Assembly (NCBI RefSeq): GCF_009017415.1
Contig: NC_092407.1
Span: 2,604,001 to 2,668,000, forward strand
Length of the DNA: 64,000 bases
Direction: 5' to 3'
Origin: Aspergillus flavus
Taxonomy: Eukaryota; Ascomycota; Eurotiomycetes; Eurotiales; Aspergillaceae
Below, one piece after another: positions 1 to 12,844 of the stretch. Both the position numbers and the translations under genes were made by a program. Under the pieces are notes generated by a model. That model ran no database searches. It was not told the origin of the DNA and worked only from the letters and a program-made list of their open reading frames with translations. How positions within the stretch are numbered: the first letter of the stretch is position 1; the number at the start of each line of letters is the position of its first letter.

Positions 1-2
1 GA

Positions 3-530
3 ACTCAGTATGATTCATGCGCGGCATTTGCGAGATTGTCCCGAGCTAGAGTGATGGTGAATCACACCCACAGCCTGGCCAAGCTTCCATTTGTTGAAGT
101 GGATTGGAATCAAATGATCATCATCGGTTGCTCGCCGGGATTTAAGAATACCATTATGATGCTCTCCAACTTCGCAAGACCCAGAACAGATATATGTGCT
201 ACATTCAATACCCTTGGATATGGCCAATAGGTACAGCAGGTAGATGGGAACGAGCTGGTGCAAAGTTTTTCCGGACAAGCATAAGAAATCTCATTTTCCT
301 GATCCATCCTGATTCGGTCTCTGTCGTGCGCAGTTGTTAGCAGTCAAGGAGTATCAAGATGGCAGCCGCTATTTCACTTTGGGTAATGCAAACGAGTCAT
401 TGGAAATCCCACCTGCCTGCGTTTTGTTTGGTGATACTCCCCGGGAGTCAGCTGAAGAGCTCGGGGTTTGTCCGAATGGAGAGTCGATCATACAAGGCTT
501 GGCTAGAGATTCCTCAGGTGGGTTCAAATT
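3..530 (+). pseudogene. Possible exon fragments of an unidentified gene entering from the left edge
   Basis: Two stretches read like protein. One is open from the window edge to a TAG at 228-230, and the same frame continues for another 17 codons after that stop. The other is open from about 331, just after a CAG that could be an acceptor, to about 530. Neither matches a family I recognise. No clear donor joins them, and the in-frame TAG at 228-230 has no obvious intron around it. This may be the 3' part of a gene with unresolved splicing, a decayed gene, or chance open frames. Codon use looks coding-like in the first stretch (few stops, mixed hydrophobic and polar residues), but support is weak. 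Confidence 0.2.
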
Positions 531-646
531 GTTAGTGATGATATATTACAGATTGATACAAGTTGATTTATGAACTTTTCAGTCCTTAGGGTATTCTTAG
601 TTGGGAAAGTGTAATTTTTCTAATTTTCTTTGAGATATTCTCTCTG

Positions 647-650
<4 letters not shown>

Positions 651-677
<27 letters not shown>
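651..677. repeat. Poly-A tract (27 A)
   Basis: An uninterrupted run of 27 adenines on the plus strand. It follows a possible gene fragment and could mark a retro-inserted 3' end, but no target-site duplication was seen, so a simple homopolymer is equally likely. Confidence 0.9.
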
Positions 678-3149
678 CATAAATAAACAAATTCAAAGTC
701 TCTCTAACGGTAACGGCTGATATAAAGCATTGTATGTACTCCGTACTCCGTGTCGATTTAGTGGATCCGCGACGATAGAGATAAGGTCTAGAATATATCC
801 CGTAATCTTCATGAAGGGCCACGCGCATGCTAATGATGCACGCTAAGGCATGCACCGTCATAGTCACTCATCATATAGTCAATTTCCCTCTCGTTGAGAA
901 TTACCCGAATCGTTAAGACTCCATTATCTCTCAGCAACAGGGATTCTTCGTGTCTTTTGTATTCATGTCGGACAATCCTCTCAAATCTCTCCCGGGGGTC
1001 GAATAATGCGATTTGAAATACTCGATCAATTCCCGAGAAATGTTACTCGGGTTTCGCCGGTAACATAGACCTCGATGGACGAATTAATTGGCCTCCTTTG
1101 AGCCGCCTTGCGTAACCTTCCTTGACGAATCCCAGGCCAAAATCGAGAGTTTGGATTCCACACTAACGCAAGGACAGGTCGACGGCTTAGCCGGATACGA
1201 GTTGACTATTGAGTCAAGTATCACCACCACTTCAGGGATTACATTTGATGGGCATAAAAGTTTCGAGATTAATAATGGCTCCCGACTGCCGGTTTCAAAA
1301 CCATGTAACGTCGTCGATGCCTAGCGCTGGATAACTCCCTTTTGAGTTAGACTACCGTACCTCCTGTATGGTCGGGTATCTGTCAAAGTGGGGAATTGCC
1401 CAACTACTCCACTAGTAATCATTAAACCCACCGGTACCAAAACCTGTGCGGGCTGTCAGCATTCAGTTTGCTCGCTCGCCACGCTGATTGGCTTGCTCGG
1501 GTGTTTTGACTTGGACCTTCGCACCAAGAGGCTGATCACCCATTGCTCCGTGTCATGATTTAATGGATATGGCATAAGGCTGACCATCAGGTCAAGTTCC
1601 GTGGCGGTTCACGCGAATGGCCCTGTACCACGACAGGCCCGAGTTGAAGTTTATACGGTGAATATTGACGCCGTATTTCACAGACAAGATAAACTGACTG
1701 AACAAGAAAGTGGGGAGGTGTAAAAACAGATACGGAAAGAAAGAGAAAAAAAAAATTCTTTTCCCCTTTCGACTAATAGTAAGGACGAGATAGATGGGTA
1801 ATAAATATGCAATGTATTTTCAGGCCACCAATGATACTTCGAGATAACCGGAACAGGTAATTGGTAGCGGTTGCAGTGCTCATTTATCCCTATCGTGTGG
1901 CTGCATTGTTGCTGTTGTTGTTGTCTTTCCAGCACATCTGCAACCATGAGGTCCTCAAGGATCAGGTTGCCTTGCTGGTACCAGGGCATGCAGAGCCCGA
2001 TCTGTTCCCCGAGATTTGACTGGGAGTAGGACGGGACCAAGTCCCGTTGGACGTTGTTAGGCAGAAGAGTGGTGGTTATACGTACTAAAGAGGCTCAAAG
2101 TGACGCCGGATTCTATAATATCTTTCTTTATCATACTGGGTGGGAACATCTACTTCATGCATCAACACCAATATATACACCTTCCCAGTAATGGCTCGGG
2201 CCATGCAACTGTCCTGCGCCGGACACCACATCCAATCCGGATAAGGGTCTCAGAACGAGTCTTCCTTCAAAAGTATCATGTATCATTGTGCACTCATTGT
2301 TCATTCCTCAGATGTAGCAGTAGCACGAGGTCAGAGATTCAAAGTCCAGGGTAAAGCCTGCAAGGCTGAAGCTAGTTCTTCGACACTTTCCACGGAATAA
2401 TCGAATTAATTAATTCAACTCATGAGAATGGCCCCCATGGATGTGTACATACATTCATACACCGTACCACGTCACCATGGAGTGGTGGAGGCGCAGCATG
2501 TTCGTTCCTCGCGCAGAGCCCCACTGCAAGCGATTCCAGAGATCAAATCCTCGCAGTCAATCTAGTCCACGGGCCAAAGCCGGCAGGGCAAATCAAATCA
2601 AATAAATAAATTAGAAATAGAAAAATGGAAATGGAAATGAAAAATAAAGGGTACCCGCAAGTTGAGTGTGCAAGGGGTTTTCTGTTCTGGCCCGGGCGTT
2701 GAAAGGAGCCTTCGCTTTTACCGCGTGCCGGACGGATGGCGCCGGAATGGGGCCTGTCAAGCGTTATGCCTTGAAGGGTAAATGGGGTTCAATACCAAGG
2801 TGCCAATATTCGCCTGGAGCTGCCTGCGTAAGTATGCCAGTGAGTCCCCGCGGGAAATCACTTTATTGAGCAGATTAACTTATGGCATATCGTCCAGGTA
2901 TGATTCCTTTTGGAACAACCCTGAGGCAACAATACCCGAATCCGGAATTTTTTGCGATCACTCTGTATCATTGTTAGTTTACGGGTGACTCAACGTTGAA
3001 GGGAGAGAGTCAGAAAACAGAAAAGAAATGAAGAAGATAATGGAACGCCTCAGGCTCCCGCTGGGGAACTGCGAGGCACATAAGTCAACCAAAGCAAGTA
3101 ATTAATAAAAAGGAAGATATCCTGAGAAAAAGGTAAACCTAAACATAAT

Positions 3150-3154
<5 letters not shown>

Positions 3155-3186
<32 letters not shown>

Positions 3187-3200
3187 AGAGAGAGAGAGAG
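3155..3200. repeat. A-tract followed by (GA)n microsatellite
   Basis: About 29 adenines run directly into eight to nine GA units. It is a compound simple repeat in intergenic DNA. Confidence 0.9.
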
Positions 3201-3961
3201 AAAGAAAATTAAAATAAAATAATACAAATCGAAATTGATCGTAAAAGTAATAGTCAAGAGTCAAAAATATCACCCTGATGAAAGTTCAACAAGAACTCGA
3301 GTCTCTCCAGTCTAGCCCCAAATCTAGTGAGCAGGCCTGCTACTTGTTTGGGGGCCAAGCTGTACCGTACAATACATAACCTAAGGCCAACCAACACCCA
3401 GAGAGTCACCGATTGGTTGAGACCCCCGTCAATGGTTTTACCTCCAAGAAAAGAGAGGGAGAGAAAAGCACACGCACAAATAAGGAACTTCAAGCTGTAT
3501 TCTGTAGCAAGGCCGAGAAGACATGAATTGTAGGAGAATATAAATCACAATAATGATAATAATAACAGTAATGAGGAAAGACAACAGGAAGGAGTTTGTA
3601 ACGTGGCCACCCCAAGATCAAGCTCCCATAACAGCCAGAACGCCAACCGCAGTGTATCAATCAAGCTGTCCCATCGCCCGAACCCAGGACCCTGTAAAGC
3701 TGCGCCCTGCCATATGTCTTGTGATGTTTGAAAACAGATGGCATCCCATGCCCACCCAGAGTAGTCGAATGAATGAAATAAAACTCCACGGTATACATAA
3801 CCCAATTTATCATACCAGTCGTTACAACAAGCCATCGCCGAAAGCAAACCCAATAACGTCATTAAAATAGAGGGTACGAGTGAGGAGAGCACGGGTCCGA
3901 CTCGGGAGTAAGAGGGCATGCCAGATTGGGCGGCTCCGCCGGTGTCGATGGGGAGGAGTGA

Positions 3962-4872
3962 TCATCGCTGCAAACGTGCGACAGCGGCGGCATCTGAAGG
4001 AAGGGAATTAGTCTTGCTGAATATGGGATTTCTTGCAGATCGGCTCAATGAACAGGGAGGGGTATGTACAGGGATATTGGACTCCGAAAGATGTTGCGAA
4101 CTCGGACACAAATCGATGCCAGCCATGGATGCGTAACTCATGCTAAACGGGCTCACTATATCTTCGTCCGCGTAGACATGCGGCCTCTTGACTGGGCCTG
4201 TCGTAGTCATTGTGACGGGGAGAATAGATGGCACTGACCCCCCGTACTCTCCATTATACATATCACTGTAGGTACTCGGGATTGAATGATAGGGATGCGG
4301 ATGTCCATAGGGGGACTGCCCGTAGGGTTCCAAGTGGGAATATGAAGGATAAGAATACACAGGCGGGGGTGATGCGGAGAGCTGGCGCGTACATTGATGG
4401 GAGAACATCGCGCCCCTGTCATCCTGTGCTGCATAACCATCATAGGCCGGGGTCCTCTCTGCTGTAGCCCGTCTAGTGGCATCCCCGTTCGACTTAGAAG
4501 CGCGAGAGTTCCTAGCACGAGGCTTGGCGGGATGCGAACTCTTCGGCGCTTCAGTCCTCTCGTTGGACCGTTCTGGGGACTCTGAAGCTGAAGCAGCCCT
4601 CTTCTCAAGGTCCTCTAGGCGGCGCTTGAGCTTTTTACCTAATACAATGCCCGAGTCAGAAGATATGCCCATGTTGTTTTCTCGATAACGGCACACTTAC
4701 GATAATTGCGCTGCGCAATTCGGTTCTGAATACGCCGCCGCTCGGCAAGATCTGATATTTTGGTCCAGTCTTCGTTGGGATTGGCATTCGGACTAAAGGC
4801 ACTGCTGCTGGCATGACTCGACGAGCCTCTTGAGCTGGTTGTTTGGTAGGTGTGACTGCTTGATCGGTGCAT
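3962..4872 (-). CDS. bZIP transcription factor, 282 aa, two exons
   Basis: Exons are 4872-4701 and 4638-3962. The 62-nt intron 4639-4700 has donor GTAAGT and acceptor TTAG. The protein has a Ser-rich N-terminus, then a bZIP basic region at about residues 38-64 with the invariant N-x7-R pair (N50 and R58). The intron interrupts the codon of R58. Only a short leucine-bearing helix (L61, L65, L68) follows, as in a class of fungal bZIPs whose basic region continues RKKLKRRLEDLE. The C-terminal half is rich in Ser, Pro and Tyr and has no known domain. It is expected to be nuclear and DNA-binding. Targets cannot be read from sequence. The start at 4872 is chosen because upstream in-frame sequence is hydrophobic and unlike bZIP N-termini; an ATG at 4929 is the alternative. 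It is the only gene within 11 kb of the left edge and has long non-coding flanks. Confidence 0.88.
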
Positions 4873-5920
4873 CTTTGGCAGATAAAGGCTGTGAGGGAAG
4901 AATAGCAGAGGGAAACGAGCAACTGCCAACTATATATGATGTGATAGTAGAATAGAGTTTCGTCCGTCTGCGATTGGTAGACTTAATGAGATCAAAGTAA
5001 AATCGAGGATGAGCGGCACAAGAACAGAGAACGGAAGGAAGATTGACTATATAGATTCAGATTCAAGTGGTCAAAGCCGTCAATGATGATTTACCACCGG
5101 AACCTAAAACAGAGAAAGGAATCACGTAGTATTTAAAGAAGAGTTGGAGCCATGGTCAATCCACTAGAGAAACAGCCTACATGTAGCTCATTGCTTGCTA
5201 AGCCCCGGTCTCCGAGTCCCAAACAACCCATGACAGCGATTGAGCCGTTGCGATAACAGTGATAATCCCGTGTTCCATTTAATTTTCTCTTTCTTTTTTT
5301 TTTTTTTCTTTCTTTTTTCCTATGGGTTGATTTAATTTTAGTTTGGTTTTGATTAAACAGATAATAACATTTTTTTAAATAGAATAAATATAATTACTTT
5401 TTTTGGGTCCGGTAACATTAGTGTTTCGCAACAGGTGAATGCCTGGGGGCTTGGGGGCAGGGAGCCATTAGTATGCATGGCTTGACCATGTGTTGGTAGG
5501 GAACTTTTCCCGAATGGATGCGCGGATGTTCAGGGCTGCATCGCAAAATGGTTGGCGGGCTGATGGAATCCCAGGTTGTGAGGCTGTTGAAGCGGACCCT
5601 CCGATGACCGAAAAGACCGAGAAGGAGGGGGGAGGGGAAAATGACAACCAAGGAAAATGAGCAAGATCAGGCTGTGCTGAACCAACCGCCCCCGGGTTTG
5701 TCCACCATCATCCATGTGGTCCCAGATATTGCATTAGCAGCATGTCGCTAAGGTTGAAGCTGCATTCTCCAAAGAAGGGGGCGGTTTTCCAACTGTATTT
5801 ATGAATGAGCCTTGCAATTCACGTACTGGCTAGATTCTAAAGGACCTTGATAATAAATAGCAACATCATGTAGAATGTAGATCTTCACACCTTTTTCCTT
5901 TATTGTTCTTTTCACTGTGA

Positions 5921-5945
5921 TGCTGCTGCTGCTGCTGCTGCTGCT
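5921..5945. repeat. (TGC)8 trinucleotide repeat
   Basis: Eight TGC units in intergenic DNA upstream of the bZIP gene; no reading frame explains them. Confidence 0.9.
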
Positions 5946-6235
5946 CAATGACACGCTCAATTCCTCACCTTGCAGCAGGTTCGGAAACGAGCCAAAAAGA
6001 AAAAGTAAAGTAAAGTAAAAAGCCTCGAAACAAGTGTAACAATGAACAATTTTTTCAAGGTCATATATCCATCCTAACCAAATCTTCTTTTACGAGCGAG
6101 CCAACAAAGATCAGTAAGGAAAGTGGAAGTTGCACAGTCATGCATTGCTAATGGGGGCCCTTCTGGGTGATTTACTTTCCTTCCATGCATGTTACCCAGG
6201 GCACTTTGGGGTCCAACATGGATGCTGCTGCCCTT

Positions 6236-6254
6236 GTATGTATGTATGTATGTA
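6236..6254. repeat. (TATG)n tetranucleotide repeat
   Basis: A short run of GTAT/TATG units, about 4.75 copies, in intergenic DNA. Confidence 0.85.
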
Positions 6255-9200
6255 CAGTATATAGGTATTATATTACTAGGTATTTTACAAATAGCAAGAA
6301 TGTTCCCTGGATTAGGGTAGCGAAAGTGGCTCCCTAAAGAGTGTGTGGCTCTGTCTCCAAAAGGAAATGGAACCTAAAGATGCTGTGTCCCAGGAAGGGG
6401 CTAGATTTGACATTGTAACATACCAGTAAGGCATGTATTGACGAAAGAGTATGGTTACACAATGAATCACTAACCTCGTTTTCGATCCTCATTATCTCCA
6501 TGGTTACCTATTCTTAGGCAGAGAGGTGCAGGTTGTACTAACTAAAAGATAATTTTAAGCGTCTTTATTTGACGCCGGTCATCCGATGATTTGCATACTC
6601 TGTACGCTGCTATTGTGGCGGACCTCGGATTTCCTGCGTCTATCTATCCTTCTAGTAGTTCGTCGTCATCATTTCAGTGTTCAACTGTCCGATGGGGTTA
6701 AGTGCAGAGATATATTTCTCCAATACTACAAATGTATCTGGAATAGATTTCTTAACCTTACCCGCATCCTGACACGGAGATACGTCAATACGCTTTAACT
6801 CCATAGTACTGGTGTTTACTCTGTACTTTTGAGTTGGATACCATATTCTCGATATTGATATTTACCCACTTTAATTACGGGCAAATGCGACTACTGGTTG
6901 CATTCAGTCAGAATACCACCGTTTTAAACTCCTTCCGGGTTAAAGAAATTAGCCGCCGGCCCCCATCCCACTAATTTAGTTAGACTGCAGGTGTTGCTCC
7001 GTATATGCTCCTTTACTAGGGCGTGTTAACGGGAAAGAAGAACAGAGTAGAGAAGAGAGGAGGAAAAGAGGAAGGAAACGAAAAGAACTAACACTGTATT
7101 TTTACCGCACACCAGTTCTAACAAATGACAAATTTGTTGTCAATAAGAGTTAGTATGTACTCCGTATAGTACTTTAGTACGATCCAATCATTTACATGAC
7201 AGGCTACATCTCCCTCCGAAGTTGGGTAACTCTTTTGAATCTTGATGTTTTTTAAGGTAAAATACCTTCTGACCAATCACACCAGGGTGCACCAGTTTCC
7301 AGAAAGGGGATTTAGGCAACTTCCGACTGACCTCCTGCATGCTCCTCGACAGTGCGAAACCAGAAGCGGGCAAATTCTGAAGAATGTTGAAGTGGAAGAG
7401 TGCACGGCCTCGATTTCTGCCACGTTTTGCAGACCCCTTTGATCTTGGCAACACACTAAGGATAAAGATCTCACCCTCCCCAGTGGATGGCAGCGTGGGT
7501 ACTCTAATTGTATATCGTTTCTCTTATTCTGAACAACAGTGACACTTGATGAACATGGTGAACTGCATAAGGCTGTGTTAGAGACATGGGTAAGATATTG
7601 ATCATCTGACAATATGTAAGAACGTGGAACAGCCTTATTTTGCCTATGTCATGAATACGGTGAGTAGTGTTATTATGTACCAATCATTCTCTCTCTCTCG
7701 TGTTGTATGTGTGTTCTTCTTCTTTCCATATTCTTTTTTCCCTTTTCTTTCATTCGCTGCTTCTGTTGCTAGAAATGATCTACATCGTCCAATGTCCACT
7801 ATTAGTCTACACCGCATACAACCCGTGCGAGGCTCAACTGTAAGGCAGATACCCAGCATTCCATCATATTTGGGGGCGGTAAAGTACTGCTAGACGAGTT
7901 ATCCTATAACATGAAACGAGTTGATGACACACGTAAGGCTCTTGCTAAATTAGGTTTCTGCACATTAATACGTTACTGTGATTGAATTCCAAGCCGCCTT
8001 TTCTCTCCCTAGGAGTAAGATGATTGGAAAGGAATTAGTTGAAAGGTAGAGAGTTCTTCCATGGGTGTGGGGGGATGCGTCAATATGATAATGTCTATTT
8101 TTGGTTTTACCCCAGTCTGAGGTATTTCGAGGATTGGCAACTATGAGGCTCAACTATTTTCTTTTTTTTTTCTCTCTCTTTCTTTTCCCTTTTCCCTCCC
8201 CCTACCTCTCCAAGAAATCTATCCCTTCCGGAGTGATACGATGGGCGCTCGAGTCACATTCAAGGCCCCCCTTGTGTAGGGCTGATGAAACGGTGTCTCA
8301 TTGGCGAGGGAAGGAAGCCAGGTAGTAATCAGTATCTGTTTCAGGATGTATGCCTCGAGGTGAAGCGCCAATCACATGGTTGGCCCCAATTGGGTTGTCA
8401 TGCACAGTGATATCTCTGGTCTTAATTTGGTGGTGGTGGGGTCTGGGCCTGCATATAAGCATCCATTCATACTCACCCGCTACCTCATGACCCCTCGCCA
8501 TCGCATGTAACCTCATCTCTTGCCTTCCCTTACTCCCGGCCCTGGTTAGACCCGTGGACATAGTAAAAAATAGAAAGAAAAGAGCTGTATGTTAATTTAT
8601 TGTGCATTGGGAGAACATCACATTGCCGATCAATACTATTTAGTTACTTTCGACTAACCTCCCTTCTACCGGCAGATAGGCCATCGCGGAGTTTAATGGT
8701 CGGTATGACATCTTTCCAGGGATCAGGGTTCTAAGAAACAAACATTCTCGTTGACGAATAGTTGAACCTTCCAGCAATGATCTTGAAACATCCGGGTAGC
8801 GATGGGACTCGTTGGTACATATCGTGCTTTGGCTGCAAGTTCGCAACATACATATGTATAGGTGCACTAACTGGCAGTGATTAGAATGATATTTTCAGGT
8901 GTTACCTAATCGGCATGTCTCGGGCATTAAATACCTGTTTTGTATGATTGCTTTACATTCAGTCGCTTTTTTCAATAGCCCCTCTAGCTCTGGGATTCTA
9001 TCACTGGTTATATACTTTATCACTTTAACGTAGGGTCATTATTACTACTGCTCCTCTTACAATGGTAAACTAAGCCTAAGGATCATCTGTGCCGCCCGAG
9101 AAGATTACGAACATCAATTGCTTAGCCAGGTGTGGGTGACCGCACGTGGTGACAGGCTTGACATCTGACGGGTGGAGTTAAGTAGCATGAACGGCTAGAT

Positions 9201-10787
9201 TATGGAAACTTCCGCTGTATAGAGAGCACTAGTCCCGCCCCAAGTCTATGCAGGTATGGATTCGTTAAAAGAGACGTGGCTGTCGGAAAGATTGCTGTAT
9301 CAATTACAACTTATAAGTGTCGGGGCCAAGTTATACACCGAGATACAATCAACGTAAAGATTGACTTCATTTGCTGAAGGCGGGGTGGAGGAATCAGTAA
9401 AGGATGGCTTTCCTTGTACGGAGTTAAGAAAAAAGGAAAAAGAAAAAAGGCGAGCGGGGTTTACTATTTTTAACTAGTTATCGAGCACTGGGAATGGCCC
9501 GAGTGCGTCAGAAGCCCGGTCAATAGTCAATATTGATCATAGAATATATGTACATACCATTCCAACCAAGTAGACGAATCCGATATGATTTTGGTCGCGT
9601 GTTCGGGATAAGTACCAGGCATCACTCAAGGAGTTCGTTTAGGATAAATGCGTCCATACCAGTCAGTTTCTGAAGGCCACGGTGAGCTATTATTTCAATA
9701 TCGTTATACCTGATTTTTAATATACTGGGATCCTATGATCAGCCAGAGCTATCAAATGGAATATACATTACTTCTCCAAGAACATGCATACCTGAAATGT
9801 TCACAGAACGAACATACTCGGGTTTAGACATGAGAAATCTTCTGGTTTACGAGTAACGCCCATTGCCGCCAATAGCATGACACCTTTTTGTAAATTCTTA
9901 GAAGTTAACACCTGCATTAGCCTAACCGGCAAGTTTCTTAAGAATGAAGGAAATGTTATTGTCTGGTGTCGGCGATCTAAACTAAAACCCGACATTCGGC
10001 GGCGCATATCTCCGCGCCTGTCGTCAACAGATTCAGAAAATGGTGAATGAATGCAGTGGAATGGCCTTGCGGCTCGCATCGGCTTCCCTCCTTATCAATC
10101 CGCTTTCCCATCAGATTCCCTCTCCACCAGAATGACTCAATATTCCGTGTTCCCCCTCACCATCACATCCGGGTCCCGCTGTACAGCACAGCCTTCGTGG
10201 CGGCATGAGAATGCCATGGTGATCGGCCTGGTATGGAGTGTTTAGATGCGTGGTGATCAACTTATTCGCCGTTGTTGTCCCGTCTCGGATGATTGTGGAC
10301 GGAGTAATGGAACTAATTGGGCGGGAACGGATCCTGCCGACATTCTGGACGTCGTGTAGCATGCGTTGTGGATCTCCTCGTGGCTGCCTGGAGATTCTCC
10401 TACCTCAGGCATGACGAGATAGCTTGGGGGGTCCCTTATGCACACCCGCTTTGGGCTTACAGCTACGCCTCGTTCCTGTTTGGGGGCCGTTAGGGACACT
10501 GTGCCTCAGGCAATACCCAGAGTGCTCCTCCCCACGCTAATCCATACTCCGGACCAAGCACTTTATGAGTCAGTTGCCTCCTAGGCTAGGTTCGAGTATC
10601 ACAAATAGAAAATAAAAGAGGTTCGAATTTTCCACGCTGGCAGAGACCGTCCTGTACTATTGTGAGTCATTGACATTGGGTGTGTATCACTCTGTCAATA
10701 GTCAAGTGTACTGCTGTACAGTGCTTTACTATCTCACTGGATTGTCGTTTTAACATTGGCATGCTATCTGTTACTATATTTCTATAA

Positions 10788-10997
10788 ACATTTGGGATCG
10801 TCGTATTACGCCCGTTTCGAGGCACGCCTGTGGTTGACAAGGTCCGTGGCATAGCTCTTCAAGCGCCCCTTGAACTGGACCGAAAAGGCCGACCGGAAAA
10901 GTACCTTGTAGAATGGCAGGACACTGATCAACGATCTAGCCTCATACAGGCTAAGTCGTCATTCACGATGATATGGCGGCTGAGTGTTGCGGTCTAA
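10788..10997 (+). pseudogene. Coding-like fragment with a weakly chromodomain-like segment
   Basis: An open frame of 69 codons runs between two stops and has no start codon. It has protein-like composition, and its middle contains a Tyr-Leu-Val-Glu-Trp segment followed by acidic residues, which recalls the start of chromodomains as found at retrotransposon integrase ends. The resemblance covers only about ten residues. No neighbouring polyprotein, LTR or target-site duplication was seen. It may be a relic of a mobile element, an orphan exon, or chance. Confidence 0.15.
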
Positions 10998-11435
10998 GCG
11001 CAAGGCGGGCACAGTTGATCATTTCCTTTTCTAAAAAGGTATGATAGGACATTTGCAGAGGACATTCACGGGTTGCTAGAGGCTTGGTTTCGTGGAGGTA
11101 GATTCAGCAAGTGTCGACCTACCCAGGATCCTCCCTCACCAGGTACTACAACCAGACTCGCAAGGTAGCTTTCACCTCATGAGTGGTGGTACTCACTCCA
11201 GCTGGATAAAAGAGAGGAAGAATTGCAAAGCCGAGGTAGCTAGACTCTCTGCATATTCGTTTTAGAATATGTTATAATGCGAGATAGCGCTTATGCTAGT
11301 CGAAAAATGGTCAAACCAAACTATAGCAGTGATATAACCGAAGACTGCGAATCGTCCCTTTTATCGATACCCATAAAGAATCATGTAAAACATTCTAGAC
11401 AACTCGTAGCCCGTTTTCTACCACCAAAGCTGCAT

Positions 11436-12844
11436 TTACAGGACGTAGCTGGTAAAATCAGTATGAGCACATGAAGAATGCATCCGATAACAGACTTACC
11501 TCCACTTGTGATCTTCATCACCATACTGGATCCCCTCGATCCAATTTTTCATCTGGGAAGCAATCTCGCCAGCTTCCTCATCTTCCTTCAAGCCACAATC
11601 GACCATCTTGCCTTTGTAGCTGATGTTTCGTACAGGGCTTACGATGGCTGCGGTGCCAGATCCGAACACCTCAATCAACCTACCCTCGTCTGCTGCCTCA
11701 GCAACCTCAGACATTCTAATCTTGCGTTCAGACACAGTCCAGCCGTTTGGTGCTAATCTCTCCCGGGCAAGTCCTAAAACAGAGTCACGGGTCACGCCCT
11801 CAAGAATGGTTCCATCTAAAGGAGCAGTGACTAGTTCCTTCTGCCCTGTTTCCTTGTTCTTCAGCGCAATAAAGAGGTTCATAGTGCCGACCTCGGTTAC
11901 GTATTCTTCCTCGCCGAAAAGCCACAAGTTTTGTTGGAAGCCTCGGGAGGCTGCGCTCAACTGAGGAACAATGCACGGAGCGTAGTTAGCACCCAGCTTT
12001 TTATCCCCAACACCACCGGGCCAGGCTCGAACAGCATAGTCAGTGGCCTCTAGCGAGATGGCTTTGAAGCCAGTGGGGTAATAAGGCCCAACGGGACTTG
12101 CGATGACGAACAAAAGGGCAGATCCTGGTGGTCCAACTCCAAGGGTACTTTGCGTGCCGATCATTGTGGGCCGGAGGTATAGTGAATATCCCCGGGCACT
12201 ATTGCTATTAGCTGAAGTATGCGGTAGGTCGGCGAAGACCTTACCTAGGGATGAATCTGCTGTCCAGTTTCACGAGCTCCCCAACCAACTGGGTCAGAGC
12301 CTCACCGTCAACGGTAGGGAGAGCAATTCGCGACGAAGACTTGTTCAAGCGCTCCATGTTCTTGTCTGGACGGAACAGCCGAATTTGGCCATTGTTGTCT
12401 TTGTAGGCTTTCATGCCTTCAAAGCATTCAAATGCATAGTGAAACACACAAGCCGAGGGATCCAAGCTGAGGTTTTGGTAGGGAACAATACGAGGGGCAT
12501 CCCAGCCATTGGATGCTGACCATTCAATAGCAAGCATATGATCTAACAATAATTCGCGTTACTATAGGATAATGTGGTCAAATCTGTGGATTGCACATAC
12601 CAGTGAAGGTCTTGCCAAAAACGAGATCCTTTGCAGGTGTCAATTCTTTAGGGGAGCTCGTTTTGGTGACCGTAAGCTTTGAAGGATCAATGCCAGCTAG
12701 CCGGGAAGCAACAGCTGGAGTACTGTTGAAATGTCTCTGCCATAATCTAATTGTGCTGAAGCCCTGGCTCGGAGGGACAGCCAGGCTCTGTAGCGCCTTG
12801 CGACGAGTGAATTGACGCAGCGAGTTCATGGCTGCGCGCCGCAA
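11436..12844 (-). CDS. Branched-chain amino acid aminotransferase, mitochondrial type, 417 aa
   Basis: PLP-dependent fold-type IV transaminase that interconverts Leu, Ile and Val with their 2-oxo acids, using glutamate/2-oxoglutarate. Exons are 12844-12601, 12542-12245, 12198-11500 and 11448-11436, with introns of 58, 46 and 51 nt. The last exon holds only the final residues and the stop. The N-terminus (about 40 residues rich in Arg, Ser and Ala, with no acidic residue before the first Asp) looks like a mitochondrial presequence. Family motifs include the conserved FEGMKAY segment, the LRPTMIGT segment and KLGANYAP, whose Lys (about K248) should hold PLP. Length fits the BAT1/BAT2 family. 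The start at 12844 is taken; an in-frame ATG at 12829 is an alternative. It is divergent from the SCY1-type gene across 861 bp that carry Leu3/LeuB-type and Gcn4-type sites, which fits control by leucine supply and general amino-acid control (inference). Confidence 0.95.

Larger units (their letters stand above)
535..3961. other. Gene-poor stretch downstream of the bZIP gene
   Basis: I see no convincing gene in these 3.4 kb. Open frames on both strands start at non-ATG codons or show no family resemblance. The stretch holds an A27 tract at 651-677, an A-tract followed by a GA repeat at about 3155-3200, and a tandem TACTCCGTA-type word near 736. The last several hundred bases before 3962 are probably the 3' UTR of the bZIP gene. 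A 124-codon open frame there on the minus strand (3545-3919) is best read as UTR. Confidence 0.5.
4873..11435. other. 6.5-kb stretch without a convincing gene
   Basis: The first few hundred bases are the probable promoter and leader of the bZIP gene, read leftward. The rest shows no gene model with start, splice signals and family resemblance. Open frames are short and mostly start at non-ATG codons. The stretch holds simple repeats (TGC at 5921-5945, TATG at 6236-6254), pyrimidine tracts (about 5285-5320, 8160-8210), scattered TACTCCGTA-type words and one coding-like fragment at 10788-10997. Decayed mobile elements or non-coding transcripts may lie here, but I cannot show either. Confidence 0.5.

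Noticed and set aside
1678..2040. 120-codon minus-strand frame with a short Gln run
   Set aside because: Starts with a non-ATG codon; no splice signals or domain; the Gln run comes from a simple repeat.
3545..3919. 124-codon minus-strand frame downstream of the bZIP gene
   Set aside because: Starts near the bZIP stop, no family resemblance, Leu/Ser low complexity; best read as 3' UTR.
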